A stretch of DNA of 5,922 bases, taken from NCBI GenBank assembly GCA_021812735.1, contig JAKAMV010000651.1:1-5922 (forward strand), in the 5' to 3' direction. Below are positions 1 through 5,918 of this stretch, one piece after another. The DNA comes from Chloroflexota bacterium (GTDB taxonomy: Bacteria; Chloroflexota; Limnocylindria; Limnocylindrales; CSP1-4). A program made the position numbers and the translations under genes. Numbering within the stretch: the first letter of the stretch is position 1; each line of letters opens with the position of its first letter. A model generated the notes under the pieces. The model saw only the letters and a list, made by a program, of their open reading frames with translations, did not search any database and had not been told where the DNA came from.

Positions 1-1
1 C

Positions 2-301
2 GGCGACGGCGCCTGGCAGATCGAGCGGGACCTGCCCACGCTGCTGGACGACCTGGCGGCGCTGCTCGGCCCCCGCCCGGCCCTCGTCGCGCTCTCGGCC
101 CACACCCCGGGCTTCGACGGCGATCGCCTGGCCGGGCTCGTGCGCGAGTACCTGGGCATCGCCGCAGAGGGCGCCCCGCTCGCGATGGCCGCCCGGTCGG
201 GCGCTCGCCTGGAGCTGGGCGCCTGGGCCCGGGGCGGCATCCACGCGCCACGCGGACCCCAGCCCAAGCGGCACGCGGCCGCGCGCCGGCCCCGCCGCTG
301 A
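2..301 (+). CDS. C-terminal part of a class I SAM-dependent (RlmI-like) methyltransferase, truncated by the window edge
   Basis: The frame is open from base 2 and ends at TGA 299-301, giving the last 99 residues; the start and SAM-binding core lie outside the window. The visible part begins GDGAWQIERDLPTLL, followed by a hydrophobic strand (PALVALSAHTPGF, about residues 26-38) and ending LELGAWARGG plus a basic tail (PKRHAAARRPRR). From memory this resembles the distal part of the PF10672/COG1092-type Rossmann methyltransferases related to 23S rRNA cytosine methyltransferase RlmI: a W-x-x-E-x-D-L-P segment, a strand ending in T-P-G-F, then a short L-x-L-G-x-[YW]-A-R ending. The gene sits 26 bases upstream of another RNA methyltransferase on the same strand, which supports an RNA-modification role. 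The basic tail could help RNA binding (inference). The SAM motifs cannot be checked here, so the family call is moderate and the substrate is unknown. Confidence 0.6.
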   Translation, partial: GDGAWQIERDLPTLLDDLAALLGPRPALVALSAHTPGFDGDRLAGLVREYLGIAAEGAPLAMAARSGARLELGAWARGGIHAPRGPQPKRHAAARRPRR

Positions 302-327
302 CGCGGCCGCTCTGCGAAGATCGCGCC

Positions 328-1137
328 GTGCCCGCGTACGAGCCCGCCATCGCCAGCCCCCGGAACCCCCGCGTCCGCGCGGCCGCGGCGCTGCGGGACC
401 GCGGCGCCCGCGAGGCGGCGGGCCTGACGCTGGTGGACGGCGTGCGGGAGCTCGGACGCGCCCTCGCTGGCGGCGCCGCGCCGGTCGAGGTGTTCGCTGA
501 CGCGGGGCGGCTGGACGCGAACGGCCTGGCGGTCCTGACGCGGGCGCGGGAGGCCGGAGCCCTGGTGCTGCCCACCTCGGGCGAGGCGCTGGACCGGCTG
601 GCGTACGGGGACCGAGCCGAGGGGATCGTGGCCACGGTCCGCGTCCCTCCGCTGGCCCTGGCCTCGCTGCGCCTCCCGGCGGATCCGCTGGTGGTGGTGC
701 TGGAGGGCGTGGAGAAGCCCGGCAACCTCGGCGCGGTGCTGCGGTCCGCGGACGGGGCCGGGGCGGACGCGCTGATCGTTGCTGACCCGCGGACCGACCT
801 GTTCAACCCCAACGCCATCCGCGCCTCGCTGGGCGCCGTCTTCGCGCTGCCCCTGGGCGCCGGGACCAGCGCCGAGGTCCAGGCCGAGCTGGGCCGGCGC
901 GGGATCGGCGTGGTCACCGCCCGCGTGGACGCCGACGAGCTCTACACCGACGCGGACCTGACCGGGCCGCTGGCCATCGTGCTGGGCAGCGAGGCGGACG
1001 GCCTGACGGGCCGCTGGCCCTCCCCGCCCGCCCGGGCCGTTCGGCTGCCGATGCTGGGCGTGGGCGACTCGCTCAACGTCTCGATCGCCGCCGCGGTCCT
1101 GCTCTACGAGGCGCGGCGCCAGCGCGGGGCGCGGTAG
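328..1137 (+). CDS. TrmH/SpoU-family RNA 2'-O-ribose methyltransferase
   Basis: This complete 269-aa protein has the usual length for the family. It would transfer a methyl group from SAM to a ribose 2'-OH in rRNA or tRNA, in the cytoplasm. Residues 7-110 are a SpoU substrate-binding type N-domain: I-x-S-P-R-N-P-R-V near residue 8, and VDGVREL at 36-42 in place of the common EG-x-R-E-L. Residues 119-262 are the knotted SPOUT catalytic domain. Motif 1 is EKPGNLGAVLRSADGAGA at 129-146 (N133, R139), motif 2 is IVLGSEADGL at 217-226 (E222), and motif 3 is LPMLG...SLNVSIAAA from 240 (N250). All the hallmark residues are present, so it should be active. The start is GTG at 328 with only a weak purine stretch (GAAGA) upstream; the conserved N-terminal motif begins seven residues in, which supports this start. 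It probably shares a transcript with the methyltransferase upstream. Which nucleotide it modifies (RlmB, TrmH or another type) cannot be told. Confidence 0.93.
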   Translation: MPAYEPAIASPRNPRVRAAAALRDRGAREAAGLTLVDGVRELGRALAGGAAPVEVFADAGRLDANGLAVLTRAREAGALVLPTSGEALDRLAYGDRAEGIVATVRVPPLALASLRLPADPLVVVLEGVEKPGNLGAVLRSADGAGADALIVADPRTDLFNPNAIRASLGAVFALPLGAGTSAEVQAELGRRGIGVVTARVDADELYTDADLTGPLAIVLGSEADGLTGRWPSPPARAVRLPMLGVGDSLNVSIAAAVLLYEARRQRGAR

Positions 1138-1150
1138 CGGGTCAGGCGCG

Positions 1151-1168
1151 CGGGCCACCGCCGGCCCG
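1151..1168. terminator. Possible bidirectional hairpin between convergent genes
   Basis: CGGGCC at 1151-1156 and GGCCCG at 1163-1168 form a perfect 6-bp stem around a 6-base loop. It lies in the 36-base gap between the TrmH stop (1137) and the MFS stop (1174, opposite strand). A stem here can fold in either transcript, which would suit a shared terminator. There is no T-run on either side, so it does not meet the usual intrinsic-terminator pattern. Stems this short arise easily by chance in such G/C-rich DNA. Confidence 0.3.
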
Positions 1169-1173
1169 GCCGG

Positions 1174-2757
1174 TTAGGCGCCCCGGCTCCCGTCGGCCCC
1201 CGCCGCCGTGTCGGCATCGCCCGGCCCCGCGTCGTCGGGATCGGCCTCGGCCGCGGCGGGGCTCGTGCTCTCCGCCGCTCGCCGCCGCTCGCCCCGCCGC
1301 TCGCTGGCGTCGAGCTCGGTCGCCACCGCCACGGCCACGGGGTCCAGCCCGGCCGGCGTTGCCGGGCCAACGGCGTGCGCCCTCGCCTCGGCCGGCTTGA
1401 GGGGCCCGCGACGGACGATGGAGACGACGCCCGAGAGCGTGATGCCGGTCCCCACCAGGTACAGCACGTTGGTGGTGCCGATCAGGTCCGACAGCGGCCC
1501 CACGATGATGATCGGCAGGAAGCTGGCGGTGGACACCAGCATGTTCAGGACGCCGAACACCCGGCCGCGGACGTCCTCGGGGAGCTCCTCCTGGAGCTGC
1601 GTCTGCGACGGGATGGCGACGAACGCGTAGGCGACGCCGGCCAGGAGCGCCACGAACACCACGATCGAGATCAGGCCCGTGAAGTCGGACAGCGAGACGA
1701 GGCCCGCGCCCTGCTCGAGGTTGAGCACGAACCGAGACACGGGACCGATGCTCACGATGAGCATCACGAAGATGCCCAGCGCCACCAGGCCCACCTCGAT
1801 GATCCGGCGTCGCGGCGCGAGGTGGCCCCAGGAGTTGAGCACCAGGATCCCGGTCACGATGCCGAACCCCAGCGGCAGCACGACCACGGCGAAGTCCTGG
1901 GGCTGGAGGCCCAGCGCGGTGCGCGCGAAGTCGGGACCCAGGACGCCCAGCACGCCCACGAGCGAGGCGGCGATGCCGAGGTACACGAGCGACCAGCCGA
2001 TCGCGAGGTTGGCGCGGATGTACGCGATGCCCTCGCGCAGCTGGCCCAGCGTGGAGTCCACGGCCGCGGCCGCGGCCACGTCGGCCGTGCGCTCGCCGGT
2101 GTCGGCCGAGGACGGCGGGGCAGGTGGCAGCCACCAGCAGAACAGCGCGGCGACCAGGTAGAACACCGCCACCACGAGGATCAGCCCGGGCGCCCCGGCG
2201 AGGGTGACCACGAGCCCGCCCAGCAGCGCGTAGCCCACGGCGAAGGCGGCGTTGAGCGTGAGCGTGAACACCCCGTTCGCCGCCACGAGCTGCTTGCGCG
2301 GCACGAGCTGCGGGATCATCGACGCCTCGGCCGGCGCGAAGAACACGGTGATCGTGGACACGACCGCGTTGAGGACGAGCACCAGGGCCAGGACGTCGCG
2401 CAGGGCCCACAGCAGCACGAAGATGCCCGCCCGCAGGAGGTTGGTGCCGACCAGCACCAAGCGCTTGTCGAGACGGTCCACATAGACGCCGGCGACCGCG
2501 GACAGCAGCACGGCCGGCCCCAGGAACGAGAGGATCAGGACGCTGACGGCCGTGTTCGAGCGCGTGGTCTCCAGGACGATCACCGTGAGCCCGAACAGCA
2601 CCATGTTGCCGCCGATCTGCGTGAACACCTGGCTGAGCCAGAGCAGCAGGAACGGGCGGTTGCGGAAGACGTCCAGCGCGCCGGGCTCGGCCTCCGGGCC
2701 GTGGCCGTTGCCGGTCGCGCCGCTGGCGGGTCCCTGGCGCGGGCCGGTGGCGGTCAC
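1174..2757 (-). CDS. MFS transporter, MFS_3/EntS-like exporter type
   Basis: This 527-aa polytopic membrane protein belongs to the major facilitator superfamily, and probably exports small molecules by proton antiport. After a hydrophilic Gly/Pro-rich N-terminus (1-28), the first helix starts near FLLLWLSQVFTQIG (36-49). The motif-A-like loop GVYVDRLDKR (90-99) follows TM2. A central cytoplasmic loop spans about 210-250. EELPEDVRGRVFGV (390-403), before TM11, matches the P-x-x-x-R-G-R-V-F motif of the MFS_3/enterobactin-exporter branch, and the last helices end near residue 449. The remaining 78 residues form a hydrophilic tail, first basic (ERRGERRR) and then acidic (EADPDDAGPGDAD), which is unusually long. 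The GTG start overlaps the DUF951 stop (GTGA, 2754-2757), so translation is likely coupled. The stop is TAA at 1176-1174. The substrate cannot be inferred. Drug or siderophore efflux is the commonest role in the branch, but no biosynthetic genes are nearby. Confidence 0.9.
   Translation of the reverse strand: MTATGPRQGPASGATGNGHGPEAEPGALDVFRNRPFLLLWLSQVFTQIGGNMVLFGLTVIVLETTRSNTAVSVLILSFLGPAVLLSAVAGVYVDRLDKRLVLVGTNLLRAGIFVLLWALRDVLALVLVLNAVVSTITVFFAPAEASMIPQLVPRKQLVAANGVFTLTLNAAFAVGYALLGGLVVTLAGAPGLILVVAVFYLVAALFCWWLPPAPPSSADTGERTADVAAAAAVDSTLGQLREGIAYIRANLAIGWSLVYLGIAASLVGVLGVLGPDFARTALGLQPQDFAVVVLPLGFGIVTGILVLNSWGHLAPRRRIIEVGLVALGIFVMLIVSIGPVSRFVLNLEQGAGLVSLSDFTGLISIVVFVALLAGVAYAFVAIPSQTQLQEELPEDVRGRVFGVLNMLVSTASFLPIIIVGPLSDLIGTTNVLYLVGTGITLSGVVSIVRRGPLKPAEARAHAVGPATPAGLDPVAVAVATELDASERRGERRRAAESTSPAAAEADPDDAGPGDADTAAGADGSRGA
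1272..1304. repeat. Three copies of an 11-base repeat inside the MFS C-terminal tail
   Basis: CCGCCGCTCGC occurs at 1272-1282, 1282-1292 and 1294-1304, at spacings of 10 and 12 bases. It encodes the basic part of the MFS tail (around residues 486-496, ERRGERRR). Loss or gain of the 10-base step would shift the frame and change or truncate the last ~40 residues without touching the membrane domain. The repeat itself is plain in the sequence; any functional meaning is inference, and low-complexity coding in high-GC DNA may be enough to explain it. Confidence 0.7.
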
Positions 2758-2993
2758 GGTCGCCGCGGCGCCGCGGCGGCGCTCACGGCGGGGTCCCCCC
2801 GGCGCTCGAACCCGGCAAGGCGCCGCTCGAGCGCGGGGCGCTCCAGCAGGACGTGGCGGCCGCAGCCCTGGCAGCGCAGGCCGATGTCGGCGCCGAGGCG
2901 GTCCACGAGCCAGGTGTCGGCGCCGCAGGGGTGGTTTCGGCGGAGGCGCACGACGTCGCCCAAGTAGAGGGTCACGGGAGGGGTGCCTGGCAT
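2754..2993 (-). CDS. DUF951 small cysteine-containing protein
   Basis: This short protein, 79 aa from ATG 2993, has the DUF951 (PF06107/COG4481) pattern: YLGDVVRLRRNHPCG, then W-L-V-x-R-L-G-A-D-I-G-L-R-C-Q-G-C-G and the ending VLLERPALERRLAGF. B. subtilis YyzM is, as I recall, of this family; its function is unknown. The cysteines (23, 41 and 44 in this numbering) and His21 form a plausible metal or nucleic-acid binding knuckle, which is inference. The domain fills about residues 8-62. A low-complexity tail (AVSAAAAPRRP) goes beyond the usual ~60-65 aa length. A GTG at 3017 would add eight residues, but it lies within an inverted repeat and outside the conserved region, so I prefer ATG 2993. 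Neither start has a clear Shine-Dalgarno. The stop overlaps the MFS start, tying the two proteins together in expression. Confidence 0.87.
   Translation of the reverse strand: MPGTPPVTLYLGDVVRLRRNHPCGADTWLVDRLGADIGLRCQGCGRHVLLERPALERRLAGFERRGDPAVSAAAAPRRP
2761..2778. repeat. 18-bp perfect palindrome just before the MFS start codon
   Basis: CGCCGCGGCGCCGCGGCG reads the same on both strands. It lies in the Ala/Arg-coding tail of the DUF951 gene and ends three bases before the MFS GTG (2757). In the mRNA it can fold as a 7-bp all-G/C stem with a 4-base loop over the region where a ribosome would land. That would make MFS translation depend on ribosomes arriving from DUF951 (inference). Alanine-rich coding in high-GC DNA readily yields such palindromes, so function is uncertain. 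Confidence 0.6.
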
Positions 2994-3016
2994 CGCGCCG
3001 GAGCGTAGCAGAGGCA

Positions 3017-3048
3017 CGGGCGGCGGGCGGGGCCCGAGACGCCGCCCG
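3017..3048. repeat. 9-bp perfect inverted repeat between DUF881-2 and DUF951
   Basis: CGGGCGGCG (3017-3025) pairs with CGCCGCCCG (3040-3048) across a 14-base loop. It nearly fills the only real intergenic gap of the minus-strand group, starting eight bases after the DUF881-2 stop (3056). Its position suits a partial terminator, an mRNA-stabilising hairpin or an attenuator between the two halves of the operon. No T-run follows on the minus strand (the next bases are TGCCTCTGCT), so full intrinsic termination is not expected. I see no convincing -10/-35 promoter in the gap. Confidence 0.55.
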
Positions 3049-3055
3049 GACGCCG

Positions 3056-3730
3056 TCAGAGCCTCGGCCGGCCGAGCGTCGGGGCCAGGACGCGCGTCGC
3101 GGCCGGGAGGGTCACGAGGTCCTCCGCGTCCACGCGGATGGTGGCCGTCGGGTACTGCGAGGTCAGCTGCGCGATGATGCCACCGGCCCGCGCCAGCGAC
3201 CCGGCCAGCGTCTCCGGCTGGCCGACCGCCAGGAACACGAGCGGCGAGGCGAGAGGCGTCCCGCCGATCGACAGGTTGCCGGCCTCGCCGGTGGCCACCA
3301 CGCCCGGCACGATCCGCACGCCGTTGACCGCGATGGCCTCGGCGCCCGCGTTGCGCAGCTCGTTGAGCAGCTGGGTGATCGCCAGCGGCGGCAGCGGGCC
3401 GGTGGCGGTGACCTGGATGCCCTGCCCCGCGACGCCGATGGCGCCGGACCAGCCGAGGATCTGGGCCAAGTCGGACCGCATCTGCGTGGTGGACGTGTCG
3501 CCGCGCTGCACGGCGGCGGCGAGGGCCTGGCGTTGCTGCTGGAGGGTGGCCACCTCGTCGCGGAGCTGGTTGTTGCGGGTGGTGACGTTGGCGACCAGCT
3601 CGGTGAGGTCCTGCACGGACATCTGCGAGAGGCCCTGGTCTTGGGCCTGCGACCGCGCCTGCACCACCACCAGGAACCCCAGCAGCACCAGCACGAGGGC
3701 CACCGCCATGCGTCCCGGGCCGCGCCGCAT
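3056..3730 (-). CDS. DUF881 membrane-anchored coiled-coil protein, second copy
   Basis: This 224-aa protein has a short basic N-terminus (MRRGPGRM), one membrane helix (about 8-24), a Gln/Leu-rich coiled coil (about 36-75) and a DUF881 (PF05949, YlxW/YlxX-like) domain at about 98-209. The domain shows the family core GAEAIAVNGVRIV (129-141) and closes with VTLPA. Charge distribution predicts N-in topology with the domain outside. The molecular function of the family is unknown; in Firmicutes and Actinobacteria members are found near division genes and the small basic protein Sbp. The ATG at 3730 shares one base with the stop of the first DUF881 gene (TGATG, 3728-3732). The frame stays open upstream to 4075, but that stretch is an out-of-frame reading of the first copy. 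Compared with that copy, the loop between the G-x-G-I-x-V strand and the AGAEAIAVNG core is about 23 residues shorter. The stop is TGA at 3058-3056. Confidence 0.87.
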   Translation of the reverse strand: MRRGPGRMAVALVLVLLGFLVVVQARSQAQDQGLSQMSVQDLTELVANVTTRNNQLRDEVATLQQQRQALAAAVQRGDTSTTQMRSDLAQILGWSGAIGVAGQGIQVTATGPLPPLAITQLLNELRNAGAEAIAVNGVRIVPGVVATGEAGNLSIGGTPLASPLVFLAVGQPETLAGSLARAGGIIAQLTSQYPTATIRVDAEDLVTLPAATRVLAPTLGRPRL

Positions 3731-4515
3731 CAGGGCACCGCCGTGGCGACGGGCGCCGAGGACGGGAGGGGCGTCGCCTGGGGGCGACCGTACCGGAGGA
3801 TGATGGAGCCCGCGTAGGCGGGGAGGTCCACGCTGTCCGGCGTCGCGACGGCCACGCCGATGCCGTAGGCCACCTGGCGAGCGCGCATGAAGTCCGCGAA
3901 CCCCTGCAGGTGGGTCAGCGTGTCGAGCATGGACGCCGGGCCGAGCGCGGTGATCTGGTAGGGGGCCGCCACGTACGCGCCGTTGACCACGACGGAGCCG
4001 CCGATGTCCACCACGGCGGTGGACACGACCACCCGCTCCCCGTTGATGGCGATCCCCTCGGCGCCGGCAGCCCACAGCTGGTCCACCACCGTGAGCACGT
4101 CGGCCCCCGACACGAGGTAGTCCTGCTCGTTGCCGTCGGCGGGCACGGGCAGGGTGGAGTCGGACAGCTCGATCACCAGGCCGGGGCCGGTCATCGCCAC
4201 CAGGCCGGCGTTGATCTGCGCGCTCTGGAGCTCGGCGTTGAGGTCCCGGGAGACGGCGGCCCCGCCCTGGCCGGCGGCCTCGAGCTGGGCGATGGCCGCG
4301 CGCGCGTCGAGGACCTGCTGCTCGAGCTGGCCCTGCTGCTTCTGGAGGTCCAGCACGGTCGAGACGAGGGGGGTCCGCTCCTGGCTCGTGTACTGGACGC
4401 GCGGCCCCTCCGCGGCCATCTGGGCGGCGATGAGGAAGCCCAGGGCCAGCAGCGCGACGGTCAGCGTCACCTGCCAGCTCGGGATGGCGCGGATGCGGCC
4501 GACGATCGGGGTCAT
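3730..4515 (-). CDS. DUF881 membrane-anchored coiled-coil protein, first copy
   Basis: This 261-aa protein has an N-terminal stretch with two Arg (MTPIVGRIRA), one membrane helix (about 17-34), a coiled coil (about 48-83, with QKQQGQLEQQV) and a full DUF881 domain at about 102-234. Family features are GPGLVIELSDS (110-120), the core GAEGIAINGERVV (151-163), a VVVNGAYVAAPYQITALGP stretch (175-193) and the final VDLPAY. A Pro/Ala-rich tail (about 244-261) follows. Topology is predicted N-in with the domain outside. The ATG at 4515 overlaps the metalloprotease stop (ATGA, 4512-4515). No Shine-Dalgarno is visible, so the start rests on coupling and on the protein pattern. The open frame runs upstream to 4833, but that part is an Arg-rich out-of-frame reading of the protease gene. 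Function is unknown; a structural or partner role at the envelope with the second copy is inferred from the tandem, coupled arrangement. Confidence 0.9.
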   Translation of the reverse strand: MTPIVGRIRAIPSWQVTLTVALLALGFLIAAQMAAEGPRVQYTSQERTPLVSTVLDLQKQQGQLEQQVLDARAAIAQLEAAGQGGAAVSRDLNAELQSAQINAGLVAMTGPGLVIELSDSTLPVPADGNEQDYLVSGADVLTVVDQLWAAGAEGIAINGERVVVSTAVVDIGGSVVVNGAYVAAPYQITALGPASMLDTLTHLQGFADFMRARQVAYGIGVAVATPDSVDLPAYAGSIILRYGRPQATPLPSSAPVATAVP

Positions 4516-5918
4516 GGCGCGGCCGGACGCCGAGCGGAGAGGACGATCCAGACCAGGACCGCGGCCGACACGACCATGATCCCCAGCAGCGCGAGGGTGA
4601 GCGTGTCGTCGCCCGGGCCGGACCCGCCGGGACCGGTGGTGGCGACGGGCGCGGACGACGCCCCGCTGCTCGCGGCGGACGGGCCCGAGCTGCCGCCGGC
4701 CGGCGCGGCGGAACCGGACGCGCCCGGCACTAGCGAGGCGGCCGGCCCGCTCCAGCCGGGCGGGAGCGGGCCCGACGGCGCCGGCTGGGGACCGAACGGC
4801 GACGGCGCGGCCGCGCCGATGCTCGCGTACCACTCGGCCTGGAACGCCGCCAGGTCCTCGCCGACGGCCGCCTGCAGGGCCTGGTCGTCGGTGGGGCCGT
4901 TCCTGTAGGCGAGGATCAGCTTGGTGAGCGCGGCCTTCCCGTACTGCCGCACGATGAAGTCCACCGCGGACACGGATTCGGCGTAGGCAAGGACGGTCTT
5001 GGTGGGCTCGGTGGGGAACTGCCAGCCGAGCGCCGTGAGCGGCAGCAGGTCGCCAGTGGACACCGCGCCCGACACCATCGAGCGGTACTTGGTGGCGTTC
5101 CCCTCGGACTGGTAGACGGCGAACCCCTCGTTGAGCCAGCGGGGCAGCGAGCGGTACGGGTTGTTGGTGGCGTCGTCCACAACCTGGTGCGTCAGCTCGT
5201 GGGTGATCGTGATCCCCACCCAGGGGTCGGTCAGCATGCTCGGGGTGAACTCGGCGAACAGGGTTCGGATCTGGGGGATCGCCTCGCCGCCCACGTTCTC
5301 GCGCGTGCCGGGGCCCATCGCCGCCCGGAATGAGGCGTCGTCGGCGTAGATGAAGAAGTCCACCGGCGTGGTCTCGGCGATCCCGAGCACCGACGCGTCG
5401 GTGGCGATGGCCTTGACCGCGACGCCGGCCGCGTTCTGCGCGAACGATTGCGAGCCCTGCGTCCAGTGGACCGTCACGATGCCGTCGCGCAGGGACTGCC
5501 AGGCCTGGGTCTCGTCCTCGTAGCGGTACGTGTACGGGTTGCTGCTCACCGGCGCGCCGCCGCCCTGCGGGTAGGCGACCCAGGTGATGGTGACCGGCGT
5601 GTTGGGCATGAGGTGGCCGCTGCCCGACGTGTCGAGCGTGTAGTGGAGCGCGGTCGTGCCGGCGGGGGGCGTGCTGGGCAGGTCGGTGACGTACGGGCCA
5701 ACGTCGCCGGGCGTGGCGATCTGCGCCTCGACCCGGGCCGGCGCCTGGCTGGCGCTGAGCTGGACGGCGAACACGACGCCCTGGTTGAAGGTGGACGTCG
5801 CGGACGAGCTGGCGAACGCGAACCCGGCCGCGCGGACCGGCGCCGCGGGCACCAGCAGCGCGGCCGCCGCGCCCAGCGCGAGCAGCAGGCGTGCGGCGGC
5901 CGGCCGACCCCGGCCCAT
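4512..5918 (-). CDS. Secreted, membrane-tethered gluzincin metalloprotease (peptidase MA-like)
   Basis: This 468-aa protein probably cleaves proteins or peptides outside the membrane. An N-terminal signal peptide (basic GRGRPAAAR, then a hydrophobic core, cleavage probably near 28-31, VRA-A) leads into a beta-rich region (about 32-135) ending in an aromatic YRYEDETQAW segment. The peptidase region (about 140-370) carries HELTH at 240-244 and WLNEG at 261-265. That gives zinc ligands H240, H244 and E264 with catalytic E241, 20 residues from the second His to the Glu. AYAESVSAVDFIVRQYG (311-327) and a terminal FQAEWYASIG are typical of PF13485-like peptidase-MA proteins. A Pro/Ser/Gly/Ala linker (about 371-437) leads to a C-terminal helix (about 439-461) and a short basic tail (ARRPAAP), so the catalytic domain is tethered outside. 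ATG 5918 directly precedes the signal peptide. Only four bases lie upstream and the frame is open to the edge, so an earlier start is possible but unlikely. Its promoter is not in the window. Substrate is unknown. Confidence 0.88.
   Translation of the reverse strand: MGRGRPAAARLLLALGAAAALLVPAAPVRAAGFAFASSSATSTFNQGVVFAVQLSASQAPARVEAQIATPGDVGPYVTDLPSTPPAGTTALHYTLDTSGSGHLMPNTPVTITWVAYPQGGGAPVSSNPYTYRYEDETQAWQSLRDGIVTVHWTQGSQSFAQNAAGVAVKAIATDASVLGIAETTPVDFFIYADDASFRAAMGPGTRENVGGEAIPQIRTLFAEFTPSMLTDPWVGITITHELTHQVVDDATNNPYRSLPRWLNEGFAVYQSEGNATKYRSMVSGAVSTGDLLPLTALGWQFPTEPTKTVLAYAESVSAVDFIVRQYGKAALTKLILAYRNGPTDDQALQAAVGEDLAAFQAEWYASIGAAAPSPFGPQPAPSGPLPPGWSGPAASLVPGASGSAAPAGGSSGPSAASSGASSAPVATTGPGGSGPGDDTLTLALLGIMVVSAAVLVWIVLSARRPAAP

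Noticed and set aside
1142..2410. Second minus-strand frame inside the MFS gene (422 codons)
   Set aside because: It is an out-of-frame shadow of the transporter, Arg/Gly/Pro-rich with no membrane helices; the MFS frame has clear family motifs.
1375..2967. Long + strand open frame (530 codons) rich in His, Glu, Gln, Asp and Arg
   Set aside because: It is antisense to the MFS and DUF951 genes, has low-complexity composition typical of shadow frames in high-GC DNA, and shows no recognisable domain.
3018..3040. Possible G-quadruplex (GGG, GGG, GGGG runs) on the + strand
   Set aside because: Only three suitable G runs are close together; a fourth is missing, and the inverted repeat explains the sequence better.
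2552..3817. Long + strand open frame (421 codons) covering the DUF951 and DUF881-2 region
   Set aside because: It is antisense to three well-supported genes, Arg/Gly/Ala-rich, and has no family pattern.
3731..4075. N-terminal extension of DUF881-2
   Set aside because: The added residues are Arg/Gly-rich and out of frame with DUF881-1. The membrane anchor begins right after ATG 3730, which overlaps the preceding stop.
4516..4833. N-terminal extension of DUF881-1
   Set aside because: The added 106 residues are Arg-rich shadow sequence over the protease linker. ATG 4515 directly precedes the membrane helix and overlaps the protease stop.
3910..4908. + strand open frame (332 codons) opposite DUF881-1 and the protease
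   Set aside because: It is a low-complexity antisense shadow with no domain.
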